Below, one piece after another: positions 15,238 to 24,640 of a stretch of 64,000 nt of DNA (within the stretch, counting starts at the first letter, position 1; every line of letters begins with the position of its first letter). The notes below the pieces were generated by a model that was not told the origin of the DNA, made no database searches, and saw only the letters and a list, made by a program, of their open reading frames with translations. Source of the DNA: a bacterium HR37 (GTDB lineage Bacteria; Desulfobacterota_D; UBA1144; Nemesobacterales; CSP1-2). Location: contig BEIN01000010.1 of the NCBI GenBank assembly GCA_002898375.1, positions 1-64,000 of the forward strand, given 5' to 3'. The position numbers and the translations under genes were made by a program.

Positions 15238-15717
15238 TTAATCGAATCCGTTATCTGATTCATGTCTCTTAAGATACCCTGCTTCCAGCTCATACAGTTT
15301 CTTTAGTCTTCGACTATGTCTTTCTTCATTGGTAAACCTGGCATCCAGAAAAACCCTTACAATCTCTTTGGCAAGTTCAGAACCAATAACACGTGCCCCA
15401 AGAACCAGAACATTCATGTTGTCATGTTCTACCCCCTGTCTTGCAGAATAGGTATCATGGCAAAGACCGGCTCTTATACCGGGAATCTTGTTTGCAGCTA
15501 CCGAAGCCCCAACACCACTACCACAAATGAGTATCCCACGGTCAGCTCTACCCTGATTTATAACCTCTCCAACAGCCTTTGCAAAATCCGGATAATCCAC
15601 AGGCTCAGTACTGTCCGTTCCTACATCCAGAACCTCATGCCCTATCCGACTAAGGTATTCAACCAAACTCTTTTTAAGACCAAACCCTGCATGGTCGGAT
15701 CCAATAACAACCCGCAT
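15238..15717 (-). CDS. rpiB: Ribose-5-phosphate isomerase B
   Basis: 159 residues. RpiB/LacAB-family signatures are [11 protein letters not shown] at the start, [13 protein letters not shown] with the catalytic cysteine, and [19 protein letters not shown]. It interconverts ribose 5-phosphate and ribulose 5-phosphate in the pentose phosphate pathway. It starts directly after the stop of the small membrane gene. The C-terminus is a little longer than typical (about 145-150), with a charged tail. Confidence 0.9.
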   Translation of the reverse strand: MRVVIGSDHAGFGLKKSLVEYLSRIGHEVLDVGTDSTEPVDYPDFAKAVGEVINQGRADRGILICGSGVGASVAANKIPGIRAGLCHDTYSARQGVEHDNMNVLVLGARVIGSELAKEIVRVFLDARFTNEERHSRRLKKLYELEAGYLKRHESDNGFD

Positions 15718-15963
15718 CTAACGCACTCCTTCGGAACCACCTGCCAAACCGGTGCCAAAACCTTCGCTCCTTTTTCTTAGCTTTCCATACACAAACCGTA
15801 TAGAGAGGAAAACACTTATAATCAATGTGGCTATAGAAACCATGAAAAAACCAATGGCCAAAAACACCCCCGAAAAGAGGATAAGAAAGGGAAGATAAAA
15901 AGGAAGTCTTTTCTCCTCTATATGCTCTTGTGTTTCTATTTCCCCAAAACCATCATTTTTCAT
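15718..15963 (-). CDS. Small two-segment membrane protein
   Basis: 81 residues: an acidic N-terminus (EIETQEHIEEKR), two hydrophobic helices (FYLPFLILFSGVFLAIGFF and IATLIISVFLSIRFVYG) and a basic tail. It is the first gene of the rpiB/SDR operon, preceded by GAGGAAATC. The topology suggests an inner-membrane anchor or assembly factor. Not recognised. Confidence 0.6.
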   Translation of the reverse strand: MKNDGFGEIETQEHIEEKRLPFYLPFLILFSGVFLAIGFFMVSIATLIISVFLSIRFVYGKLRKRSEGFGTGLAGGSEGVR

Positions 15964-16066
15964 GATTTCCTCCTCTGGCTTAATTTATCACTTTTACCAA
16001 TCTTATTCAACCAGTAGTAATCCAGTAAAACTTCAGATAAAGCCAACCCAAAAAGGACAAGACAAC

Positions 16067-16309
16067 TTAAGAATTCCACTTTGAGCCAAATGGCAGATAG
16101 GAGAGAAAGGTTCTTAGCAGAACCAGAAAGAAGGGGGCCGAAAACACCTTTATTAGATAGAAAATATCACCCAAGCCAAAGTAAAGCTTAGAACTCCAAA
16201 CCCCCATCTGAACCTCTAAGACTAAAAACTTCCCCTCCACCCTTATATCCCTCATCAGGATACCCAACTCACCTGATGGGGTTAGAACTCTTATATTTCG
16301 TGGCCTCAT
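16067..16309 (-). CDS. Small hypothetical protein with C-terminal membrane segment
   Basis: 80 residues from the ATG preceded by GGAAGGAG; an in-frame ATG 35 codons earlier has no such site. The N-terminus is beta-rich and basic (MRPRNIRVLTPSGELGILMRD), and one hydrophobic segment follows (VFSAPFFLVLLRTFLSYL). Possibly a membrane-associated regulator. No family recognised. Confidence 0.5.
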   Translation of the reverse strand: MRPRNIRVLTPSGELGILMRDIRVEGKFLVLEVQMGVWSSKLYFGLGDIFYLIKVFSAPFFLVLLRTFLSYLPFGSKWNS

Positions 16310-16567
16310 TTTTCTCCTTCCTCTGGATAGATATTTACGGTTACGTACAAGCAATATACATACCTCTAATTTAGATGCCCAGATATCTGGGGATAAAGCT
16401 ATTTTAAGGCACACAATCTGTCAGAAAATAAGACACCCTACAGAAATGAAATAGATTTTTTTTTAATTTTACACCTGTCAATATGGAAAAAGAAACAATA
16501 GTTGGTAAAATACATTTGGTTATTCAAACCCACTAAGGATAACTAAGCTTTTACAGGTGGAGAGGCA

Positions 16568-17803
16568 ATGGCAAAAAGGGAGCATGTAGAGATCCTAACA
16601 AAGGGAGTAGACACATGGAACAAATGGAGAGAGAGTAACCCGGAGGAAAAACCGGATCTAATAGGAGCAAACCTTAGCTGGGCAAACCTGATAAATGCAA
16701 ACCTTAGGGAAGCAAACCTTCAAAGGGCAAACTTAAGAGGTGCCAACCTAAGTCTTGCTGACCTAAGCAAATCGAACCTAAGCAATACAGATTTAAACAG
16801 TGCAAAACTCAACAAGACAAAACTCAGCGAAGCAGACCTAAGCTGGGCTGATCTTACTTATGGGATGGTAAACGATGCCAATCTGGTAAATGCCTGCTTA
16901 AGGGGGACCAATTTCACGGAGGCAGATTTAAGGGCAGCGGATCTAAGAGGAGCAGACCTAAGCTGGGCAAACCTGAACATGGCAAACCTGGGAAAGGCAA
17001 ATCTAAGCAGGGCAAACCTTAAAGGAGCAAACCTAACAGGGGCAAACCTGAACTGGGCAAATCTGAACAAAGCAGACCTAAGCTGGGCTGATCTGAGCTG
17101 GACCCAGCTAAATGGAACAACTCTCATAGAAGCAAGGCTTGTTGGAACCTTCTTTACGTATGCACATATGGTAAATACCAATCTTGAGAGGGCTTTTCTG
17201 GAAAACTGTTCTATATACGGAGCCTCCAGCTGGGGTCTTAACTTAAATGGAGCTACACAGTCAGGGTACATTGTAACCCCACCGGGAGAACCAGCAGTTG
17301 TGGTTGATGATTTTGAGATTGGACAGCTTATCTACCTACTGCTTAAAAGCGAAAAACTTGGTAACTTTATCGAGAGCATAGCCACAAAACTTGTCCTGGT
17401 AATAGGGGATAGAACCGAGCGGGAAAGTGTACTGGATGAGATATGTAAGGGAATTTCCAAGCATAACCACCTTCCAGTGGTATTTGATGTTAATAGCGGG
17501 TTAGCTAATCCCCAAACCGTAGAGACAGCATTCATACTGGCTCAGATTGCAAGATTTACTATCTCGGATTTAAGCGATACAAAAAGCAATCCCCCTGAGT
17601 TGGAGCTTCTAGTTACAAATGCCTTAAGAAGCAAGGAGTATATATCCGATAACTGGACGGATAAAATCATTAAAGACATAATCAATCTGGGATGGAATCT
17701 TAAAGTACTTCGCTGTGAAGGAAAGGATTTCCTTCTCTCCTACCTCCAGGAAAAGATACTTGGCACTCAAACTCTCCATAAATCCACAACGCAGGGCCCC
17801 TAG
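16568..17803 (+). CDS. Pentapeptide-repeat protein with TIR-like C-terminal domain
   Basis: 411 residues. Residues about 30-215 are tandem A(N/D)LxX pentapeptides, giving a right-handed quadrilateral beta-helix. DNA repeats of the unit AGCTGGGC(T/A)GA(T/A)CT betray recent amplification. From about 270 a Rossmann-like domain follows (KLVLVIGDRTERESVLDEI, HLPVVFDVNS, ARFTISDLSD), resembling the TIR-like module seen after pentapeptide repeats in other bacteria. Its enzymatic activity is unproven. The combination could be a sensor or effector. It precedes a histidine kinase by 57 bases. Confidence 0.75.
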   Translation: MAKREHVEILTKGVDTWNKWRESNPEEKPDLIGANLSWANLINANLREANLQRANLRGANLSLADLSKSNLSNTDLNSAKLNKTKLSEADLSWADLTYGMVNDANLVNACLRGTNFTEADLRAADLRGADLSWANLNMANLGKANLSRANLKGANLTGANLNWANLNKADLSWADLSWTQLNGTTLIEARLVGTFFTYAHMVNTNLERAFLENCSIYGASSWGLNLNGATQSGYIVTPPGEPAVVVDDFEIGQLIYLLLKSEKLGNFIESIATKLVLVIGDRTERESVLDEICKGISKHNHLPVVFDVNSGLANPQTVETAFILAQIARFTISDLSDTKSNPPELELLVTNALRSKEYISDNWTDKIIKDIINLGWNLKVLRCEGKDFLLSYLQEKILGTQTLHKSTTQGP

Positions 17804-17815
17804 GACCAGAGCTGT

Positions 17816-17844
17816 TTGACGGCAAAAAGATATTTAAACATACT
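17816..17844 (+). promoter_or_regulatory. Candidate promoter of the histidine kinase gene
   Basis: TTGACG, a 17-base spacer and CATACT, with the start codon 15 bases after the -10. Confidence 0.45.
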
Positions 17845-17859
17845 TTTACTTAAAGAAAG

Positions 17860-19110
17860 ATGCTAAAAGAGAGGTTTTGGGCATCTCTTGTACTTAGCTC
17901 AATTACGATCCTTGTATCTATCTTTTTAATATGGGAACTTATAGAAAAGAACTTCTTTAAAAACCTTGACTACAAAACCCTTCATTTTCTCTATATTACC
18001 CGTGGTATAGCAGCCTCCTCTCTACTTGCTGCCTGGGCCGTGTGGTTTATATGGAAAGAGAAACTAAGGTATCAGGAGCTCTTTAACAGGATAATCAACA
18101 ACTCACTTGATGCCATTCTGATTTACGACAAACTAGGAAATGTAATTACAATGAACAAAACCGCAAGAGAGCTGTTTTGCTCTACGGGGAAAGAGCTAAG
18201 AACCGTCTGGGAAACCATTCCACCGGAGAGTAAGGCTACCTTTCCTACACTGCTGGAAGAGGTAAAGAAAGGCAGGAAACTGGTAGACCACGAGACCGAG
18301 AAGATACTTCACGATGGAAGAAAGATACCGGTAAGTATAGGGCTTATATACCTAAACGGTAAAGATGGGAAGTTTATAGAGACGGTAAGAGACATAAGGG
18401 AAAAGATTGCCCTTCAGAACAAGATAATAGAGATTGAAAAAGACCAGCTAATAGGAAAGATGGCAGAGGGGATTGCACATCATATGGGAACCCCTCTTGC
18501 TTCCATGCTTCTTCGCATTCAGATGCTAAAAGAAGACCTACCTGAACACACAGAGTGTGTAACGTGTATGCAGAAACTAAACCTTGTTGAACAGCAGATC
18601 TTCTATACCCAGAAGGTGATTCAAAGGCTCCTTAGATTTGCAAGACGACCTACAAACGAAAGGCATTCGGAAAAGGTTTCCTTAATCCTTAAAGAGGGCA
18701 TAGAGATAATAAAACCCCTTATTAACAAAAGGAGGATAGAGCTTGAGCTACATACAGAAGATGATATAAACATTCAGGCCGATAGCAACCTACTGGGGTT
18801 GGTTTTCTCTGATATAATGATGAATGCAATTGATGCAATGCCTGAGGGAGGAAAACTCTCTGTACGCTTACACAGGGTGGATAAAGACACAGCAGAAGTG
18901 CTAATATCGGATACTGGAACGGGGATACCAGCAGACGTACTTCCCCTTGTTTTTGAACCCTTCTTCTCCACAAAACCCTCGGGCAAAGGAACAGGGCTTG
19001 GACTCTTTATAGCAAAGAGAGTAATAAGCGAACACGGAGGCACAATACACATAGAGAGTGTGGAAGGCAAGGGAACAAGTGTTTTTATAAGACTCCCAAT
19101 TATTGAATAG
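17860..19110 (+). CDS. Membrane PAS-domain sensor histidine kinase
   Basis: 416 residues: two N-terminal membrane helices (about 9-27 and 43-66) with a short periplasmic loop, a PAS domain (ELFNRIINNSLDAILIYDKLG), then a HisKA-type dimerisation helix. The H-box reads EGIAHHMGTPLASML, an atypical version of the usual HExxNPL. Between the two dimerisation helices lies CVTC. The ATPase N, G1 and G2 boxes are intact (DIMMNAIDAMPEGG, DTGTGIP, GKGTGLGLF). No response regulator is adjacent. The 3' end overlaps the convergent gene by 11 bases. Confidence 0.88.
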   Translation: MLKERFWASLVLSSITILVSIFLIWELIEKNFFKNLDYKTLHFLYITRGIAASSLLAAWAVWFIWKEKLRYQELFNRIINNSLDAILIYDKLGNVITMNKTARELFCSTGKELRTVWETIPPESKATFPTLLEEVKKGRKLVDHETEKILHDGRKIPVSIGLIYLNGKDGKFIETVRDIREKIALQNKIIEIEKDQLIGKMAEGIAHHMGTPLASMLLRIQMLKEDLPEHTECVTCMQKLNLVEQQIFYTQKVIQRLLRFARRPTNERHSEKVSLILKEGIEIIKPLINKRRIELELHTEDDINIQADSNLLGLVFSDIMMNAIDAMPEGGKLSVRLHRVDKDTAEVLISDTGTGIPADVLPLVFEPFFSTKPSGKGTGLGLFIAKRVISEHGGTIHIESVEGKGTSVFIRLPIIE

Positions 19111-20212
19111 CCAAAGACTCTCTCTTTCTGCTCTTTACCGTGTAAAAAAAAGCACCCGATGTACTAATAAAAAAAATCAGTATGCAGATAACATTTAAAA
19201 ACCCTCCCCAAGACCGAAGCGGAACCAGGCTTATAAGGTCTCCAAGAACGCGAAATAAAAGAGACAAATGGAGAAGACCAAGAGGCAGGTAAAAAGCCCT
19301 GGAAAAAGGAAGTGTTTTTCCAACTACGGAAGAAAAAACGATTGGAGCGTGACCAAAAATCATCGAAAACACAAACCCCAAGAAGAAAGAATGTAAGAGG
19401 GCATCGTATTGGAAACCAGAACTAAATCTTCCATAACATAATGCCAGCAAACCACTTATCCCAAGCCATATACAGCCTGATAAGACACAGGTGGCTATAT
19501 AGCGAGACAGTCCTGCAAAACGAATAGCAAATCTGGAGATATCATACCTAAAAAGCCATATTGAAAGCCCCACCATACCCATTCCGGCAATGTGTAAACC
19601 CAAAAGAAAGTTAAAAACCGATACGAAAAGACCGGCAAGGAACAAAATGGTTAAAGCAAGAAACACCAAGACAGAAAGCCGCGGTATAGCTCTAAGACGG
19701 CTTAGCTCAATCCGTTCACCAACAACGGTAAGCATCAAAAATCCCAACCACCAAAGAACCACTTTAGGCATACTTCCTACAACAACCCAGATGATATTAC
19801 CCAAAAACCAGACCACCGCCCCGATAAGCACAGTAAGGGTAAAGAGGCTCTTTTGACGTATGGATAAAAGGAGTAACTCCATAGAAAGCCCTAGACTCCC
19901 TGCTAAAATCAGAATGGGGCCAAAAGGGCTAAAAGGGAAAACAACAAGAAGCAAAGCCCCTACCCCTGTTAAGAACGGTATGGTGTAGGTTAAGCTATGA
20001 CCTAATGCCACAGCCCGTTCAAGTCCTATAAGTGTTCCTAAAAAACCAGATATCATAAGTGGGCCGTGGATCAAAGGAAAGCCTGAACCAAGTGATGGCA
20101 GACTCCAGCCAAGTCTTAAGAGCCCCGTCCACAGTGCAAGAAGCAGGGAACAGATAGCAAGGAACAGGAAAAACACACGCAACAGGGGCTTTTTATTACC
20201 AGTAGGGCCCAT
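19100..20212 (-). CDS. NnrS-like polytopic membrane protein
   Basis: 370 residues with about 11-12 hydrophobic helices. Conserved polar residues sit inside helices: HGPLMISGFLGTLIGLER, LHIAGMGMVG and LLHSFFLGFVFSMIFGHAP. These histidine-bearing helices resemble the NnrS/heme-copper-like membrane family associated with nitric-oxide stress. Function in this organism is not shown and no denitrification gene is nearby. A CDGSH protein gene lies just upstream on the same strand, 7 bases apart. Confidence 0.6.
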   Translation of the reverse strand: MGPTGNKKPLLRVFFLFLAICSLLLALWTGLLRLGWSLPSLGSGFPLIHGPLMISGFLGTLIGLERAVALGHSLTYTIPFLTGVGALLLVVFPFSPFGPILILAGSLGLSMELLLLSIRQKSLFTLTVLIGAVVWFLGNIIWVVVGSMPKVVLWWLGFLMLTVVGERIELSRLRAIPRLSVLVFLALTILFLAGLFVSVFNFLLGLHIAGMGMVGLSIWLFRYDISRFAIRFAGLSRYIATCVLSGCIWLGISGLLALCYGRFSSGFQYDALLHSFFLGFVFSMIFGHAPIVFSSVVGKTLPFSRAFYLPLGLLHLSLLFRVLGDLISLVPLRSWGGFLNVICILIFFISTSGAFFYTVKSRKRESLAIQ

Positions 20213-20219
20213 TACGGAA

Positions 20220-20429
20220 TCAGGGGGTATAAAACTTTACCTCAGCACCAACGAAGTTTACCTTTCTATGGGTTCCATCACAAAAAGGTTTATTCTGAGA
20301 ACCTCCACAGCGACAAAGAGCAATCCAATCCCTCTCAATAAGCTGCTCTTTTCCAGTGCTGTCTACAAATCTAAGAGGACCCTTAACCAGAATCGGACCG
20401 TTTTCAAGCAACTTGATTTCATATCCCAT
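20220..20429 (-). CDS. CDGSH-type iron-sulfur protein
   Basis: 69 residues from the ATG that follows AAGGAGG by 8 bases; an earlier in-frame start would add 30 unrelated residues. The cluster-binding motif is CRCGGSQNKPFCDGTH, three cysteines and one histidine that hold a 2Fe-2S cluster in this family. It probably works in electron or cluster transfer in the cytoplasm. It is co-oriented with and upstream of the NnrS-like gene. Confidence 0.85.
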   Translation of the reverse strand: MGYEIKLLENGPILVKGPLRFVDSTGKEQLIERDWIALCRCGGSQNKPFCDGTHRKVNFVGAEVKFYTP

Positions 20430-20546
20430 AAGCATTTCCTCCTTTTTGGCTGGACAAAATTGAAAAAACCTACATCCATAATAAATTTTCATGCTATAAG
20501 AAATACGGTTTAAAGTCAAGGCAGATAAACATGTAAAAACAGAGTT

Positions 20547-20574
20547 TTGAAAATAGCAATACTCATGCTAATAT
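20547..20574 (+). promoter_or_regulatory. Candidate promoter of tRNA-Ser/rsmI
   Basis: TTGAAA, 16-base spacer, TAATAT, located 59 bases before the tRNA. Confidence 0.5.
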
Positions 20575-20632
20575 TAAAGGTTAGAGTTTAGCAAACTGAG
20601 ACACACTCAGGGAACCTGTTCTTTTAGATAGC

Positions 20633-20719
20633 GGAGGGCTGGCAGAATTGGCAATGCACCGGACTTGAAATCCGGCGTCCCTCGGGGACTTGGGGGTTCG
20701 AGTCCCTCGCCCTCCGCCA
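20633..20719 (+). tRNA. tRNA-Ser (TGA)
   Basis: 87 bases with encoded CCA. Acceptor stem GGAGGGC/GCCCTCC, anticodon loop CTTGAAA giving TGA, a long variable arm (GTCCCTCGGGGAC) typical of class II serine tRNA, and T-loop GTTCGAGTC. rsmI starts 12 bases downstream and probably shares the transcript. Confidence 0.95.
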
Positions 20720-20731
20720 GTTTAAATCCAT

Positions 20732-21577
20732 ATGAAAGGAAAACTCTATATTGTTGCTACCCCAATAGGTAATCTTGAGGATATAACCCTAAGAGCACTA
20801 AAAACACTAAAGGAAGTTGATGTGATTGCCTGTGAGGACACAAGGGTTACAAGAAAACTCCTTTCTAAATACGATATAGAGAAGCCACTTGTAAGCTACC
20901 ACGAACACAACGAACAACAAAAAGCAAGGGAGCTAATATCCCTTCTGGAATCCGGGAAAAACATAGCAGTTGTATCCGATTCAGGAACCCCAGGAATATC
21001 AGACCCGGGGTACAGGATTGTAACCCTTGCCTCTCAAAAAGGCATTGAGGTAATCCCTGTACCGGGGCCATGTGCTGCAATAGCAGCCCTAAGTGTGTCG
21101 GGGCTACCTACAGCAAGATTTGCCTTCTTTGGTTTTCTTCCAAAATCCGCCAAGAAAAGAAAAGAGTTTCTGGAATCCATAAGGGAATACCCAGAAACAC
21201 TTGTGTTTTACGAATCCCCAAACAGGATACTGGAAACCTTAAAGGACATAATAGAGGTCCTGGGAGATAGAAACATATCCATAAGCAGAGAGCTTACAAA
21301 GGTATTTGAAGAAAGCCTAAAAGGAAAGGCATCCTGTGTTCTAGAAACACTCAGGCAGAGACAGAGCATAAAAGGGGAGATTACAGTTGTTGTAGAGGGA
21401 AAACATCATGAGGAAACCGATTTAGGTCAAGAGGTAGAAAGGGAACTAAAAGAATGCAGGGAAAAGGGGCTGAGTTTAAAAGAAGCTGTTCAGACGGTTT
21501 CAAAAGAGCTTGGGATTTCTAAAAACCTGGTATACAGGAAAGCACTTACGGTATGGCAAAAGCAAAGCCGGGCATAG
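20732..21577 (+). CDS. rsmI: 16S rRNA (cytidine-1402-2'-O)-methyltransferase
   Basis: 281 residues, usual length. The tetrapyrrole-methylase fold is clear: LYIVATPIGNLEDITLRAL, CEDTRVTRKLL, VVSDSGTPGISDPGYR and PGPCAAIAALSVSGLPT, all signatures of RsmI. It methylates the ribose of C1402 in the decoding centre using SAM. It follows tRNA-Ser directly and lacks a clear ribosome site. Confidence 0.93.
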   Translation: MKGKLYIVATPIGNLEDITLRALKTLKEVDVIACEDTRVTRKLLSKYDIEKPLVSYHEHNEQQKARELISLLESGKNIAVVSDSGTPGISDPGYRIVTLASQKGIEVIPVPGPCAAIAALSVSGLPTARFAFFGFLPKSAKKRKEFLESIREYPETLVFYESPNRILETLKDIIEVLGDRNISISRELTKVFEESLKGKASCVLETLRQRQSIKGEITVVVEGKHHEETDLGQEVERELKECREKGLSLKEAVQTVSKELGISKNLVYRKALTVWQKQSRA

Positions 21578-21583
21578 AAAAAC

Positions 21584-21754
21584 TCATGTTTTCTTTTTCT
21601 TTTCTTTTTCCAGCTCCTGGGCTATCTTAACCTCTCTTTCCACCTTTTGCTTCTTCTCTATTGCCTCACCCTGAATCTGAGCCTTACAGGGATCACAGAT
21701 AGAGGCATCAGAGGGTTTCCCGCATATCATACAAACCCTTTTTTTTTCGGGCAT
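21584..21754 (-). CDS. Small C4 zinc-ribbon protein with coiled-coil tail
   Basis: 56 residues, easily missed. ATG at 21754 with an AAGGAGGAG site. The N-terminus has two CxxC pairs (CMIC at 8-11, CDPC at 20-23), a probable zinc site. The remainder is a lysine/glutamate helix (KKQKVEREVKIAQELEK). It lies 24 bases downstream of gatA on the same strand, so it is likely in the gatC-gatA transcript. No family is recognised; resembles small zinc-ribbon proteins of unknown role. Confidence 0.7.
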   Translation of the reverse strand: MPEKKRVCMICGKPSDASICDPCKAQIQGEAIEKKQKVEREVKIAQELEKEKKKKT

Positions 21755-21778
21755 ATCTCCTCCTTGCTGTGGTGTTTC

Positions 21779-23242
21779 CTAGGCAAAAGGGGGCTTTCTA
21801 CGAGTCCAACTCGTATGGATCTCGTAATTATGTCCTACGCGCAGTATGGTTTCCTCATCAAAAGGCTTACCAAGTATCTGCAATCCAATTGGAAGCCCTT
21901 CGGAGTTAAATCCACACGGAACCGAGATACCGGGAAGACCTGCAAGGTTACAGGGAATCGTAAATATATCCGATAGGTACATCTTGAGTGGGTCATCTAT
22001 CTTCTCCCCGATCCTAAATGCAACCTCAGGCGAGGTGGGGGTCATAATTACATCCACTCTTTCAAAGGCCTTTTCAAAGTCCCTTTTAATCAGTGTTCTT
22101 ACCCGCTGAGCCTTAAGATAATAAGCATCGTAGTAACCTGCAGAAAGTGCATATGTACCTATCATAATCCTTCTCTTAACCTCTGCTCCAAAACCCTGAG
22201 CACGGGTTTTTGTGTACATATCCCTTAGGGACTCACAGTGAGGGGATCTAAAGCCGTATCTTACCCCATCGTATCTTGCAAGATTAGAACTTGCTTCAGA
22301 TGGAGCAATTATATAGTATGCAGAAACCGCATATTCAGTATGAGGAAGTGAGATCTCCTCCAGATGTGCACCTAAATCCTCAAAAAAGTTTATGGCCTTT
22401 CTTACCGCTCCTTCAACCTCAGGGTCTATCCCCTTTATAAAGTACTCCTTTGGAATTCCTATTCTTAAACCCTTTATCCCCTCATTTATATGCTCTGTGT
22501 AATCCGGAACAGGCAATCTAACGGAGGTTGAATCCCTAGGATCAGAACCTGCTATCACATTTAAAACCAAAGCAGCATCCTCAACGGTTTTTGCAATAGG
22601 ACCTGCCTGGTCAAGGGACGAGGCAAACGCTATCATACCAAACCTGCTTACCCTTCCATAAGTGGGTTTAAGTCCAACAACACCGCATAGAGAAGCCGGC
22701 TGCCTTATGGAGCCTCCGGTATCCGTTCCAATGGAAGCAAAACAAAGCGATGCTGAGACAGCAGCAGCAGACCCACCACTTGAGCCTCCAGGAACCCTAT
22801 CCAGATCCCACGGATTCCTTGTGGGTCCGAAGTAAGAATTCTCTGTAGAAGAACCCATTGCAAACTCATCCATGTTGTTCTTACCAACCACTATAGCCCC
22901 TGCTTCCCTTAACTTCTTAACAACAGTAGAGTCATAAGGAGAGATAAAGTTCTCAAGTATCTTTGAACCACAGGTAGTTCTTACCCCCCTCATCACGAAT
23001 ATATCCTTAACACTTAGCGGAATACCGTGAAGGGGTCCCCTGTAGTTGCCAGAAACAATAAGTTTTTCCTCCTCTTTTGCTTGGTTGATAGCCTCATCCC
23101 AAAGAACAGTTATATAGGAGTTGATCCTGGGGTCTTTCTCCTCAATTCGCTTTAGAACCACACGTGTGAGCTCTACCGGCGATATTTCTTTTTTCCTGAT
23201 GAGTTCGGAAGCCTCCTTTATGGTTAAAGAAGATAAATCCAT
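21779..23242 (-). CDS. gatA: Asp/Glu-tRNA amidotransferase subunit A
   Basis: 487 residues. The amidase triad is present: lysine in PLSVKDIF, the cis-serine in [11 protein letters not shown] and nucleophile serine in [13 protein letters not shown]. GatA releases ammonia from glutamine for conversion of Glu-tRNA(Gln) or Asp-tRNA(Asn) by GatB. It lies 14 bases downstream of gatC; gatB is about 10 kb away in this window. Confidence 0.95.
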   Translation of the reverse strand: MDLSSLTIKEASELIRKKEISPVELTRVVLKRIEEKDPRINSYITVLWDEAINQAKEEEKLIVSGNYRGPLHGIPLSVKDIFVMRGVRTTCGSKILENFISPYDSTVVKKLREAGAIVVGKNNMDEFAMGSSTENSYFGPTRNPWDLDRVPGGSSGGSAAAVSASLCFASIGTDTGGSIRQPASLCGVVGLKPTYGRVSRFGMIAFASSLDQAGPIAKTVEDAALVLNVIAGSDPRDSTSVRLPVPDYTEHINEGIKGLRIGIPKEYFIKGIDPEVEGAVRKAINFFEDLGAHLEEISLPHTEYAVSAYYIIAPSEASSNLARYDGVRYGFRSPHCESLRDMYTKTRAQGFGAEVKRRIMIGTYALSAGYYDAYYLKAQRVRTLIKRDFEKAFERVDVIMTPTSPEVAFRIGEKIDDPLKMYLSDIFTIPCNLAGLPGISVPCGFNSEGLPIGLQILGKPFDEETILRVGHNYEIHTSWTRRKPPFA

Positions 23243-23256
23243 AGCATACTCTCTCC

Positions 23257-23547
23257 TTAATCCTCTATAAACTTGGGGACAGCAAAGAAACCCTCTTCCC
23301 TATGAGGAGCGTTTTCCAGAGCCTCATCTTGGGTCAACCAGGATTCCACAACATCCTCCCTTAAGGGAGTTGAAACGTCAAGCACATGAAAAGTGGGTTC
23401 AACATCTCTTGTATCAAGCTCGTTTAACTTCTCCACATACTGAAGTATTCTCCCAAGCTGTTCCGTAAACTTCTCAAGCTCTTCCTGGTTAAATTCGAGT
23501 CTGCCAAGCTCAGCAACATGTAAAACGGTTTCCCTTGTGATCTTCAT
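23257..23547 (-). CDS. gatC: Asp/Glu-tRNA amidotransferase subunit C
   Basis: 96 residues, normal length. [20 protein letters not shown] is the N-terminal helix pair, and [19 protein letters not shown] is the strand that threads between GatA and GatB. It stabilises the heterotrimer. First gene of gatC-gatA. Confidence 0.93.
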   Translation of the reverse strand: MKITRETVLHVAELGRLEFNQEELEKFTEQLGRILQYVEKLNELDTRDVEPTFHVLDVSTPLREDVVESWLTQDEALENAPHREEGFFAVPKFIED

Positions 23548-23621
23548 TACGTCTCTCTAACCCCCTTTGATTCAGCCTACACAGATAAATATCTTACATG
23601 CTTACCATAACTTTTCCATAT

Positions 23622-24566
23622 CTATAGAATTTCCTTCTGGAAAAAGCCCTCAGCAAAATCTATAACCAGGGACTCAAGCTTCGTTCCGCAAAGCCTGTTA
23701 ATCTCCTGAATCCCCGTCGGGCTCGTGGTGTTTATCTCGGTAAGATAACCTCCTATAATATCTATTCCTACAAAGTAGAGCCCATCACTTACAAGTCGTG
23801 GGGCAATTTCTCTACATATCTCAAGATCCCTGCTTTCAAGCTCCGCTTTAACAGGGCTTCCGCCAGAGTGGAAATTGCACCTAAACTCCCCGGGTTTAGC
23901 AACCCTTAGTACAGCACCTATGGGTTCCCCATTTAAGAGGATAACACGCTTGTCTCCTTCAGATACCTTCTCTATGAATTTCTGAGCAAGAACGTATCTG
24001 CTCCCCTTTTCGGTTACTGTCTCAAGTATGATGTTAACGTTTTTATCCCCTTCCCTAACATAGAAAACACCCTCACCCCCACAACTATCCAGTGGTTTTA
24101 CAACTATTTCCCCACCCATTTCCGCAAGGAAACTCCTGAGTTTACCCATATCCTTTGTTACCAGTGTTGGTGGAATCAGATGAGGGAAATTAAGGGTGTA
24201 GAGCTTTTCATTTGACTCCCTTATACCCCTGGGGTTGTTTATGACCAGGGTCTTTTTAGGATCAATTAGGCTAAGGATATAGGTTGCATAAATATAGTCC
24301 ATGTTAAAAGGAGGGTCCTTTCTCATCCATACCACATCAAACTCATCCAGAGGCATCTCAACCCTCATACCCAGCGTGTAAAACTCCTCTGCCCTCTTTA
24401 AGCTTAGCTCAGATACACTTCCCCAGGCTCTCCCATCCTTTACAAAAAGGTCTTTTAGCTCAAGATACCAGACTTCGTGTCCCCTCTGCTGCGATTCAAG
24501 CATGAGCACAAAAGTGGTATCTTTATCTATGTTTATCGACCATATAGGATCCATTACAAATGCCAT
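23622..24566 (-). CDS. gshB: Glutathione synthase-type ATP-grasp ligase
   Basis: 314 residues from the third candidate start, matching the 316 of E. coli GshB; longer ORF starts (up to 24614) lack a better ribosome site. Typical pieces: MAFVMDPIWSINIDKDTTF, VKPLDSCGGEGVF and the metal-binding EINTTSPTGIQEIN. It would ligate glycine to gamma-glutamylcysteine. No gshA is in the window. It sits 74 bases upstream of gatC on the same strand. Confidence 0.88.
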   Translation of the reverse strand: MAFVMDPIWSINIDKDTTFVLMLESQQRGHEVWYLELKDLFVKDGRAWGSVSELSLKRAEEFYTLGMRVEMPLDEFDVVWMRKDPPFNMDYIYATYILSLIDPKKTLVINNPRGIRESNEKLYTLNFPHLIPPTLVTKDMGKLRSFLAEMGGEIVVKPLDSCGGEGVFYVREGDKNVNIILETVTEKGSRYVLAQKFIEKVSEGDKRVILLNGEPIGAVLRVAKPGEFRCNFHSGGSPVKAELESRDLEICREIAPRLVSDGLYFVGIDIIGGYLTEINTTSPTGIQEINRLCGTKLESLVIDFAEGFFQKEIL

Positions 24567-24640
24567 CTTAAGTCCCATAGGAGTTAATCTATACAAAATG
24601 GGTATGGAGTTCAAGAAAAGTTTTATATAAACTTTAAACT

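Noticed and set aside
16858-17271. 137-codon minus-strand ORF inside the pentapeptide-repeat gene
   Set aside because: It is the mirror of the repeats (repeating RFAQ/LRSA units) and follows from the repeat codons.
20220-20519. 99-codon version of the CDGSH protein
   Set aside because: The 30 extra N-terminal residues precede a strong ribosome site and are not part of the family.
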